A program made the translations under genes and the position numbers. 64,000 nt of DNA from SZAS-79 sp965279075 (GTDB taxonomy: Bacteria; Pseudomonadota; Gammaproteobacteria; Burkholderiales; SG8-39): the NCBI GenBank assembly GCA_965279075.1, contig CBDIHI010000007.1, forward strand, positions 124,001 through 188,000, written 5' to 3'. Below, in pieces: positions 25,174 to 31,962 of this stretch. The notes under the pieces are model-generated. The model saw nothing but the letters and a program-made list of their open reading frames with translations, searched no databases and had not been told where the DNA came from. The first letter of the stretch is position 1, and every line of letters begins with the position of its first letter.

Positions 25174-25205
25174 ATTATATAGATGCGTGCGTGCGTGCCT
25201 GCCTG
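25174..25205 (-). promoter_or_regulatory. Putative queA promoter with short tandem repeat
   Basis: TATAAT on the minus strand (25174-25179 seen as ATTATA on plus) sits 8 nt before the queA ATG, which predicts a start of transcription within about 2 nt of the start codon. Just upstream, in the spacer towards the -35 position, the plus strand has three TGCG units followed by two TGCC units (25184-25203). No -35 consensus is seen. Confidence 0.4.
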
Positions 25206-25261
25206 TCCTGCGACGGCGCATGGCGACGCCGCTGCGTGCGATAATCCGCGCCTCCCGCGTT

Positions 25262-25347
25262 GCCGGAATGGCGGAATTGGTAGACGCAGCGGACTCAAAA
25301 TCCGCCGACTAATCATCGTAAGGGTTCGAGTCCCTTTTCCGGCACCA
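25262..25347 (+). tRNA. tRNA-Leu, anticodon CAA
   Basis: 86 nt with encoded CCA. Acceptor arms GCCGGAA (25262-25268) and TTCCGGC (25337-25343) pair fully; the discriminator is A and CCA follows. The anticodon stem GCGGA/TCCGC encloses the loop CTCAAAA, giving anticodon CAA, which reads UUG. The D-loop has GGTAGACG, the T-loop GTTCGAGTC, and a long variable arm is present, as expected for leucine. Confidence 0.96.
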
Positions 25348-25407
25348 CCCGCCCGCCGCCCACCGGCCTTGGCTGGGGGGCAGGTCCGCGCGAAGTCCGG
25401 CCGCAGG

Positions 25408-25506
25408 CTAGGGTTTCCCGTCCGCCGGCCGATATCGGCAAGGGGAAAAACCCTGTGCCCGCAAGCACTTGCTAGACATTGGCGCGGGCTGCAGGTAGTC
25501 TAGAAT
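25408..25506 (+). promoter_or_regulatory. Probable rpfG promoter and upstream palindromes
   Basis: A perfect 12-bp palindrome, GCCGATATCGGC at 25428-25439, is flanked by an imperfect inverted pair, AGGGTTTCCC to its left and GGGGAAAAACCCT to its right, giving nested dyad symmetry. Downstream is a candidate sigma-70 promoter: TTGGCG (25479-25484), 16-bp spacer, TAGAAT (25501-25506), placing transcription start about 20 nt before the rpfG ATG. The palindromes would be upstream operator or activator sites. Alternatively the outer pair is the end of tRNA-Leu transcription, but there is no T run. Confidence 0.42.
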
Positions 25507-25533
25507 GATTCGGGGAGAGGGGGTAACGCACGC

Positions 25534-26634
25534 ATGGGCACGGCCCAGGTCCACATTCTTCCAGCGATGAAGAACACGATCGTCGTCGTCGATGACCAGT
25601 CGACCGGGCGCGCCATCCTCGAGCAGGTGGTGCGCGGGCTGGACGACCGCGTCGTGGTGCAGCCTTTCGCGCGCCCCGTCGACGCGGTGGTGTGGGCGAC
25701 CAAGCACGTCGCCGACCTCGTGCTGGTCGACTACTCGATGCCCGACATGGACGGGATCGAGTTCGTGAAGCGCCTGCGCGCGCTGCCGGGCTACGAGCAC
25801 GTCCCCATGGTCATGGTGACGGTCCACGACGACCGCAAGATCCGTTATGCGGCGCTGGACGCCGGCATCACCGATTTCCTCATCAAGCCGATCGACGCGC
25901 GCGAATGCCTCGCGCGCTGCCGCAACCTGATCACCCTGCGCCGCCAGCAACTGGCGCTCGAGGACAGGAAGCGCCTCCTCGAAGGCATGGTCGAGGACGC
26001 CACGCAGGAGATCCGCGAGCGCGAGAAGGAAACCCTGCTGCGCCTTGCGCGCGCCGGCGAGTTCCGCGACGAGGAGACCGGCAACCACCTGATCCGCATG
26101 GCGCGCTATTCGCGCCTGATCGCCGACACCATCGGCCTGTCGCACGAGGAGGCCGAGACGGTGGAGCTGGCCGCACCCCTGCACGACATCGGCAAGATCG
26201 GCATCCCCGACGGCATCCTGCTGAAGCCCGGCCGGCTGGACGACGCCGAGCTCAAGATCATGCGTCGCCACCCGGTGATCGGCCACGAGATCCTCAAGGG
26301 CAGCGCCTCGAAGTACGTCCGCATGGGCGCGCTGATCGCGCTGGGGCACCACGAGAAGTACGATGGCTCCGGCTACCCGAACGGGCTGGTGGGGGACCAT
26401 ATCCCGCTCTGCGCCCGGGTGGTTGCGGTGGCGGACGTATACGACGCGCTGACCGCGGTGCGCCCCTACAAGAAGGCCTGGCCGGTGGAGGAGGCGTTCG
26501 AGTACCTCCGCAGCCAGCGCGGCCGCCACTTCGACCTGCACATGGTGGACGCGTTCCTGGGCGTGGCCAACGAGGTCGCACGCATCCAGCAGGCGCTCGG
26601 CGACCAGGTCGCCGGCCACGAGCCCGGGCCCTGA
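25534..26634 (+). CDS. rpfG: RpfG-like response regulator with HD-GYP phosphodiesterase domain
   Basis: 366 residues. REC domain (about 12-135) with acidic pair D20-D21, phosphoacceptor D66 in LVLVDYSMPDMDG and K118 in F-L-I-K-P-I. A coiled linker (about 140-170) leads to an HD-GYP domain with H217-D218 (LHDIGKIGIPDGILLKPG) and HHEKYDGSGYPNGL at 272-285, so the catalytic set for c-di-GMP hydrolysis is complete. Length, the V-D-D-Q-S-T-G-R-A-I-L opening and the linker match RpfG of Xanthomonas. Phosphorylation by the RpfC-like kinase encoded 5 bp downstream should switch on c-di-GMP breakdown in response to DSF-type fatty acid. An internal ATG at 25567 is a possible alternative start. Confidence 0.92.
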   Translation: MGTAQVHILPAMKNTIVVVDDQSTGRAILEQVVRGLDDRVVVQPFARPVDAVVWATKHVADLVLVDYSMPDMDGIEFVKRLRALPGYEHVPMVMVTVHDDRKIRYAALDAGITDFLIKPIDARECLARCRNLITLRRQQLALEDRKRLLEGMVEDATQEIREREKETLLRLARAGEFRDEETGNHLIRMARYSRLIADTIGLSHEEAETVELAAPLHDIGKIGIPDGILLKPGRLDDAELKIMRRHPVIGHEILKGSASKYVRMGALIALGHHEKYDGSGYPNGLVGDHIPLCARVVAVADVYDALTAVRPYKKAWPVEEAFEYLRSQRGRHFDLHMVDAFLGVANEVARIQQALGDQVAGHEPGP

Positions 26635-26639
26635 CCGGC

Positions 26640-29165
26640 ATGCCGGCCTTCCTGCAGGCGCTGCGCACGCGGCTCGCGGCGCGTCCCGACACCGAACACG
26701 AGCAGGCGCTGGTGCGCATCGTGCTCGCGATGGTGCTCGGCCTGTACATGCTGAAGGGCCTCGACCTCAAGTCGGGAAGCGCGCTGTCGCCCGAGGCGAA
26801 GGTGTTCTTCTCCTACTTCGCCGTGTCGGCGGGGATCCTGGCGTGGACGCTGCTGTCCAGTTCTGTTTCCCACGTGCGCCGCTTCATCACGCTGGTCGCG
26901 GACTTCGGCACGGTCACCTGGACTATGTGGTATTTCGAGGAGCGTGCGCTCGCGCTCTACCTCGTGTACGTCTGGGTGACGCTGGCCAACGGCTTCCGGT
27001 TCGGTCCCCGTTACCTGTTGCTTTCGCTGGGCCTCAGCGTCGTCGGGTTCTCCACCGTGCTCGCGACCAGCGACTACTGGCGGGCCCACCTGGACGAGGG
27101 CGCCGGGCTACTGCTGGGCCTCCTGGTGCTGAGCCTGTACGTGCTGTCGCTGGTGAACCGCATGTTCGACGCGCTGGCGCGTGCGGAGGGCGCCAACCTT
27201 GCCAAGCGCCGTTTCATCTCCGTGGTGAGCCACGAGATGCGTACGCCGCTGAACGCGATCATCGGCATGGCCGACCTGCTGCGCGACACCCAGCTTTCGC
27301 GCGAGCAGGCGGACATGCTGCAGACGCTGCGCAGTTCCTCGCAGATGATGCTGGGCCTGGTCGAGGAGGTGCTCGATTTCTCCAAGATCGAGGCGGGCAA
27401 GCTGAACCTCGAGCGCACCCCTTTCGACCTCCACGCGCTGGTCAACAGCACCTCGAGGATCGTCGCAGCGCAGGCCACGGCGAAGGGCGTCCAGTTCGTC
27501 GTATCGATCATGCCGGAGGTGCCGCCCGCGCTGCTCGGCGATCCTCACCACCTGCGCCAGATCCTGATCAACCTCGCCAGCAATGCGGTCAAGTTCACCG
27601 AGAAGGGCAGCGTGACCCTGCACGTTTCGGCCGAAGAGGACGCGGGCACGGCGGTGCACCTCAAGTTCTCGATCCGGGACACCGGCATCGGCATCGCGCC
27701 CGAGGCGCAGAAGCGGATCTTCGAGAGCTTCGCGCAGGCTGACCAGTCGACCACCCGGCGCTTCGGCGGCACGGGGCTCGGGACCACGATCGCGCGCCAG
27801 CTCGTCGAGCTGATGGACGGGCGGATCGGGCTTGAGAGCGCGGTGGGCCTCGGCAGCACGTTCTGGTTCGAGGTCTCCCTCGAGAAGCAGGCCGAGCGCT
27901 CCGAGACCGGCAGCGGCGAGCTGGCCGACGCCCGGGTGCTCCTGATCGGGTTCCCGCAGGCGGAGCTCGGCCCGGTGTCGGAAGCGCTCCAGTCGTGGGG
28001 GGCCGCACCGGTCGCGGTCGCGAGTGTCGAGGAAGGCACGCAGCGCCTCGCTGCCGAGATCAGCCTGGCGAAGCCCTACCACAGCGTGATGATCTACGGC
28101 TCCGGCGGCACGGCCGGGGCGCAGCTGGCGCAGCGATTCTCGCGCGCAGCGCCCAATCCCGCGCCGCCCGCGATCCTGTGCATCCCGCGCGACCAGCAGG
28201 TGCAGCGCTTCGCCGCGCTGTCCGCCGGTTACGCGGCGGTCCTCGAACTGCCCTTCGACAAGCGCCAGCTCTTCAACGTGCTGCATTCGGTCGCGGCCGG
28301 CGACGAGGTCCGCGAGGGCGTCGTAAGGCTGGAGGACTATGCGCGCCGCGGCGCCGGGGCCCGCAAGTTCAACGTGCTTGCCGCCGACGACAACCCGACC
28401 AACCGCGAGGTGATCGGCAAGATCCTCGAGCGCGGCGGCCACTCGGTGACGCTGGTCTCGGACGGCGACGAGGTGCTCGACGCGCTGGGGAAGGCGCACT
28501 ACGACATCGTGCTGCTCGACCGCAACATGACACGCATGGGCGGCGTCGAGGCCCTGCAGATGATCCGCCTGATGGGGCGCGGGCTGGAGCGCATCCCGGT
28601 GATCGTGCTGTCGGCGGACGTGACCCAGGACGCGCGCAACGAATGCCTCGAAGCCGGCGCGGACGCGTTCCTGCCCAAGCCCATTGAGGCCATGCGCTTG
28701 CTGGAGGGTATCCAGGAGCTGGTCGCAAGCGGGGTGGGTGCGACGGTGTCGTCGGGCGAGCATTTTTCCCCCTCCGCCGGATCGGCGGCGGCGCCTTTCG
28801 CGCAGATGCAGGTGGTCAACGCCGACACGCTCGCGCAGCTCGAGGCGCTGGGGTCCGCCGGTTTCCTCGAGCGCCTGATCAACGTGTTCGTGGACGACAA
28901 CGAGGTCCTGATCGAGAAAGTCCAAACATCGGTCTCGGCGCGCAATTTCACCGAGTTCCGCAACCACCTGCACGCGATGAAAGGCTCGGCCGCGAGCATG
29001 GGGGCCGAGCGGCTGACCCGCATCTGCAACGACCAGGGCAAGCTCTCGGACTCGGAACTGCGGTTGCAGTCGCCGCAGCTGGTGAAGTCGCTGGAGCAGG
29101 AGCTGTCCGCGGCCCGCGAGGCGCTCCAGCGCCATCTGCAGGACCAGCGGCGCTCAGCCGTTTAG
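26640..29165 (+). CDS. rpfC: RpfC-like hybrid histidine kinase (DSF sensor)
   Basis: 841 residues from the ATG 5 bp after rpfG. Layout: a short cytoplasmic head with R-P-D-T-E-H-E-Q-A-L-V-R-I, about five membrane helices (25-175) with no large periplasmic domain, a dimerisation domain with phosphoacceptor H198 (SVVSHEMRTPLNAIIGM), an ATPase domain with NLASNAVKFTEKG and D-T-G-I-G-I-A and F-G-G-T-G-L-G, a degenerate receiver-like segment, a receiver domain with D627 (IVLLDRNM), and a C-terminal HPt domain with H778 (NHLHAMKGSAASMG). The membrane part shares with Xanthomonas RpfC the V-S-H-x-R-R and the W-V-T-x-x-N-G-x-R-x-G motifs. Its ligand is expected to be a cis-2-unsaturated fatty acid. 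Its 3' end overlaps the hydroxylase gene tail-to-tail by 12 bp. Confidence 0.92.
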   Translation: MPAFLQALRTRLAARPDTEHEQALVRIVLAMVLGLYMLKGLDLKSGSALSPEAKVFFSYFAVSAGILAWTLLSSSVSHVRRFITLVADFGTVTWTMWYFEERALALYLVYVWVTLANGFRFGPRYLLLSLGLSVVGFSTVLATSDYWRAHLDEGAGLLLGLLVLSLYVLSLVNRMFDALARAEGANLAKRRFISVVSHEMRTPLNAIIGMADLLRDTQLSREQADMLQTLRSSSQMMLGLVEEVLDFSKIEAGKLNLERTPFDLHALVNSTSRIVAAQATAKGVQFVVSIMPEVPPALLGDPHHLRQILINLASNAVKFTEKGSVTLHVSAEEDAGTAVHLKFSIRDTGIGIAPEAQKRIFESFAQADQSTTRRFGGTGLGTTIARQLVELMDGRIGLESAVGLGSTFWFEVSLEKQAERSETGSGELADARVLLIGFPQAELGPVSEALQSWGAAPVAVASVEEGTQRLAAEISLAKPYHSVMIYGSGGTAGAQLAQRFSRAAPNPAPPAILCIPRDQQVQRFAALSAGYAAVLELPFDKRQLFNVLHSVAAGDEVREGVVRLEDYARRGAGARKFNVLAADDNPTNREVIGKILERGGHSVTLVSDGDEVLDALGKAHYDIVLLDRNMTRMGGVEALQMIRLMGRGLERIPVIVLSADVTQDARNECLEAGADAFLPKPIEAMRLLEGIQELVASGVGATVSSGEHFSPSAGSAAAPFAQMQVVNADTLAQLEALGSAGFLERLINVFVDDNEVLIEKVQTSVSARNFTEFRNHLHAMKGSAASMGAERLTRICNDQGKLSDSELRLQSPQLVKSLEQELSAAREALQRHLQDQRRSAV

Positions 29166-30065
29166 CGCCCCGGGCGCGGCGGCGATGCTGCGCGCGGAGG
29201 CGCGCGCGCGGATCGCCGCCGAAGTGTTTCCCTTGCCGTCCGGTGCCCAGCCGGGATTGCCGAACGTGTACCCGATGGCGTCACGCAACGATCGCGCTGC
29301 GCGCAGGTCGCGGAGCCATGCGGCCCATTCGGCAAAAGCGATCCTCACGGGATTGAGCGTGTCGATCTGGTGCACCAGGCCGTACTCCCGCGGCTTGCCC
29401 TCCCGCTCGGCCGCGAAGGTCCCGAACAGCTTGTCCCAGACGATCAGCACCCCGCCGTGGTTGCGGTCGAGGTACTCCGGGTTGACCGCGTGGTGGAGGC
29501 GGTGGTGCCCCGGGGTATTGAACACCCTCTCGATCCACCCCAGGCGCGGCACCGCCTCGGTGTGCAGGAGGAACTGGTAAAGCAGGTTTGCGGCGAACAT
29601 CAGGGCGACCGAAAGCGGGTCGAAGCCGAGCCAGCAGACCGGGATCAGGAACAGCCACGGGCCCGCGACGATGTTGGTCCACCCGAGCCGGTACGCGACG
29701 GAAAGCGTGATCTGGCGCGCCGAGTGGTGCACGCTGTGCTGGATCCACATCCAGCGGATCTCGTGGCTCATCCGGTGCAGCCAGTAGTAGGCGAAATCCA
29801 CCGCGAAGAACAGCGCGACCCAGCTTTCCCACCGGTCCATCGGGATGTCGAACATCCGCACCGAGTAGGCCGCCATGTACACCGCCGCGATCAGGGCGGC
29901 GAACAGCGCGTCGGTGGCGAGGCGCCCGAGCGCGACGGCCACGTTCGAGAGCGTTACCATCCAGCCGTAATCCCTGCGCATGACATTCCTGTAGAAGGCT
30001 GCTTCGGCGGCGATCAGCACGAATATGACCGGCAGCGCATACATGTAAAGTTTGACGGGTGTCAT
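29154..30065 (-). CDS. Fatty acid hydroxylase / sterol desaturase family membrane enzyme
   Basis: 303 residues with about four membrane helices and the eight-histidine diiron signature of the family: HRMSH (near residue 97), the W-I-Q-H-S-V-H-H box about 15 residues later, and HHRLHH-AVN near residue 188. Members of the family hydroxylate or desaturate fatty acyl chains, sterols or related lipids with O2. The gene lies between rpfC and rpfF, tail-to-tail with rpfC and divergent from the diiron-type protein gene 40 bp away. Action on the DSF fatty acid or on membrane lipids that change its sensing is an attractive idea but only inference from position. Confidence 0.87.
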   Translation of the reverse strand: MTPVKLYMYALPVIFVLIAAEAAFYRNVMRRDYGWMVTLSNVAVALGRLATDALFAALIAAVYMAAYSVRMFDIPMDRWESWVALFFAVDFAYYWLHRMSHEIRWMWIQHSVHHSARQITLSVAYRLGWTNIVAGPWLFLIPVCWLGFDPLSVALMFAANLLYQFLLHTEAVPRLGWIERVFNTPGHHRLHHAVNPEYLDRNHGGVLIVWDKLFGTFAAEREGKPREYGLVHQIDTLNPVRIAFAEWAAWLRDLRAARSLRDAIGYTFGNPGWAPDGKGNTSAAIRARASARSIAAAPGALNG

Positions 30066-30105
30066 GGGAATAGAATGTCCACTAGTCTTTTTTCAAGGTG
30101 AGCAA

Positions 30106-30780
30106 ATGTCATTCTTCATCACTCTTATCGAAACTACAGATGCCAGCCGGCGCGAGCTTGAGGCCGAGCCGAAGATCCACTCGATGATCCACCACGGGCT
30201 CACGCTGGCGGAATACCGCGCCTTCCTGCACGACCTCTATCACATCGTGTGGCACTTCTGCCCGATCATGGCGGCGGCCGCCTCGCGCTGCGACGACAGG
30301 TTCCGCAACGTGCGCATGGACCTCTACGACCGCATCGAGGAGGAGAAGGGGCACGAGGAGTGGGTGATGAACGACATCCGGGCGATGGGCGGGGACGTCG
30401 ATGCCGTCATCACGCAGCCGCCGAGCGCGCCCGTGCAGAGCATGATCGCGTTCAACTACTGGGGGGCAGAGCGCCAGCACCCCTGTTCGGTGCTCGGCAT
30501 GCTGTACCAGCTCGAGGTGATCTCTTCGGTCTACGGCGGCCGCGTAGCCGGGGCGATCGCCAAGGCCGTCGGGCGCGACGTCGAGGCCGGCGGGTTCAGC
30601 TTCCTCACTTCGCATGCTTCGATGGACCAGGACCACATGGCCAAGCTCAATGTGCTCGTGAAGACGATCGCGGACCCGGGAGCGCAGGCCGCGATCGTCA
30701 ATTCCACGCGCGTCAACTTCCACCAGTTCGGCCAGATGTTCGGGCCGGGCGGGTTCGCCGCCGACGCGGCTGACGCGTAG
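30106..30780 (+). CDS. Heme-oxygenase-like iron-containing redox enzyme (TenA/PqqC fold)
   Basis: 224 residues from the ATG behind AAGGTGAG; an in-frame upstream ATG lacks a good site and would enter the divergent promoter. All-helical, no signal. Candidate metal ligands appear in the order typical of heme-oxygenase-like diiron oxidases: H46/H50 (LYHIVWHFCP), E79-x3-H83 (EEEKGHEEW), E137, and H170-x3-D174-x2-H177 (SHASMDQDHM). This group includes UndA, which decarboxylates medium-chain fatty acids, and N-oxygenases such as SznF. Being 28 bp from the convergent rpfF suggests the substrate could be a medium-chain fatty acid, but this is untested. A TenA-type thiaminase role is unlikely given the ligands. 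Confidence 0.8.
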   Translation: MSFFITLIETTDASRRELEAEPKIHSMIHHGLTLAEYRAFLHDLYHIVWHFCPIMAAAASRCDDRFRNVRMDLYDRIEEEKGHEEWVMNDIRAMGGDVDAVITQPPSAPVQSMIAFNYWGAERQHPCSVLGMLYQLEVISSVYGGRVAGAIAKAVGRDVEAGGFSFLTSHASMDQDHMAKLNVLVKTIADPGAQAAIVNSTRVNFHQFGQMFGPGGFAADAADA

Positions 30781-30808
30781 AGAAGCGGGCATCATCGGGG
30801 GCGGGGCC

Positions 30809-31747
30809 TCACTCGTTCGCGGCTCGCGCCTCGACGGTGATGTCCTGCACGTCACCCTGTTCCATGCGCCGCATCTGGGCCTGCACGATCATGCCCATCT
30901 TGCGCAGGTCGCGGTCGTCCAGCCGCAGCGCGCAGTCCACCCAGGTGTCGGCAATGCCGTCGAGCTCGGCGCGGGTGACCGGGAACACGTGCTGCCGCGC
31001 CCGCAGGATGCCCTGCATGCCGTTCCTGCGGCGGGCGTTCTTCGCGATCCAGCCGTTCACCGCGGCTTCGCCAGTGCCGTTCGGGACGACGAGGTCGACG
31101 AGCCCCATTTCATGGAGCCTGGCTGCCGGCAACACCTTGCCCGACAGGATCAGGTCCTCGGCCGCACGCATGCCGACGCGACGCGCGAGCAGGCTGTAGG
31201 CGCCCATTCCGGGGAACAGGTTGAACAGGATCTCCGGCAGTCCCATCTGCGCGGACTCCTCGGCGATGATCACGTCCGACGAGAGCGCGGTCTCGAAGCC
31301 GCCGCCGAGCGCGTCGCCCTGGACCAGCGAGATCGTGGTCATCGTCGGGCAGCCGTAGTTGGTGATCCGGGCGTACACGTTGTCGATGCACAGCCTCGCG
31401 TAGTGGGCCAGCGCTTCGCGGTCGCGTGCCTTGATGAGCAGCAGGAACAGCGCCAGGTCGCCGCCCAGGCCGAACACCCTGGGCACGCGTGAAGCCGCGA
31501 CGTAGTAGTCGACGTTGCGCACCTGGCCTTCCCACTCGATCTTCCCGCCGCTGGCGCTGAGTGCGGCGTCGTGGCTGTGGATCTCGTTCAGGATGCCAAG
31601 GTTGAAGCACGGCGTGCCGCGCTGGTTCATCAACCCCCAAAGGACCCCGTTGGCGGGGTCGAATTCGTAGTCGAGCTGCTTGTACTTCCTGCCGTACGGC
31701 GAGCGCAAACCCTTATCCAGAAATGCCACTTCATGCATGTTGCTCAT
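30809..31747 (-). CDS. rpfF: RpfF-like DSF synthase (crotonase superfamily)
   Basis: 312 residues from the ATG preceded by GGAAAGG. Crotonase fold, with the two glutamates that define RpfF: E152 in QGDALGGGFETALSSD and E172 in MGLPEILFNLFPGMGAYS, exactly 20 residues apart as are E141 and E161 of Xanthomonas RpfF. The oxyanion-hole segment VFGLGGDLALFLLLI also matches. These residues let RpfF both cleave 3-hydroxyacyl-ACP and dehydrate it, releasing a cis-2-enoic fatty acid (DSF family signal). An ordinary enoyl-CoA hydratase lacks this N-terminal extension and the G-D-L-A-L-F text. It faces away from rpfGC, about 1.6 kb from them, which is an unusual arrangement. Confidence 0.92.
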   Translation of the reverse strand: MSNMHEVAFLDKGLRSPYGRKYKQLDYEFDPANGVLWGLMNQRGTPCFNLGILNEIHSHDAALSASGGKIEWEGQVRNVDYYVAASRVPRVFGLGGDLALFLLLIKARDREALAHYARLCIDNVYARITNYGCPTMTTISLVQGDALGGGFETALSSDVIIAEESAQMGLPEILFNLFPGMGAYSLLARRVGMRAAEDLILSGKVLPAARLHEMGLVDLVVPNGTGEAAVNGWIAKNARRRNGMQGILRARQHVFPVTRAELDGIADTWVDCALRLDDRDLRKMGMIVQAQMRRMEQGDVQDITVEARAANE

Positions 31748-31844
31748 GATCTGTACCTTTCCATGTGAAGCCCCCCCGATGGAGGCTGTTGCCCGAGTGC
31801 GAATCTTCATGAAAAACGTGAGATTTCGCACGCTCCCGAGAACA

Positions 31845-31873
31845 ATTAGACGCTGCTTCAATGGGTTGCGCAA
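31845..31873 (-). promoter_or_regulatory. Putative rpfF promoter
   Basis: On the minus strand, TTGCGC (31868-31873) and TCTAAT (31845-31850, 5 of 6 consensus bases) are separated by 17 bp. The -35 overlaps the palindrome TTGCGCAA at 31866-31873. It would give a leader of about 90 nt before the rpfF ATG. Confidence 0.38.
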
Positions 31874-31887
31874 TGACAGATTCTTGC

Positions 31888-31909
31888 AAATCCCGACTGG
31901 GCGGGATTT
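31888..31909 (-). terminator. Inverted repeat, probable terminator of the FAD oxidoreductase gene
   Basis: AAATCCCG (31888-31895) and CGGGATTT (31902-31909) form a perfect 8-bp stem with a 6-base loop, 54 bp after the stop of the minus-strand oxidoreductase gene and before the rpfF promoter. The T run is short on both strands, so termination may be weak. Confidence 0.5.
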
Positions 31910-31962
31910 TGTTGCGTAGCAACGACGCGATCGGACAGCCGGATAAATCTCGAAAACCGATG

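Noticed and set aside
25262..25347. tRNA-Leu as an integration (att) site for a mobile island carrying the rpf genes
   Set aside because: No integrase, no direct repeat of the tRNA 3' end, and no change in base composition nearby was seen.
25408..25530. c-di-GMP riboswitch upstream of rpfG
   Set aside because: The conserved GEMM core sequence is absent; the palindromes are better read as protein-binding DNA.
30809..31747. Ordinary enoyl-CoA hydratase
   Set aside because: The paired glutamates at 20-residue spacing, the G-D-L-A-L-F segment and linkage to rpfG/rpfC identify RpfF.
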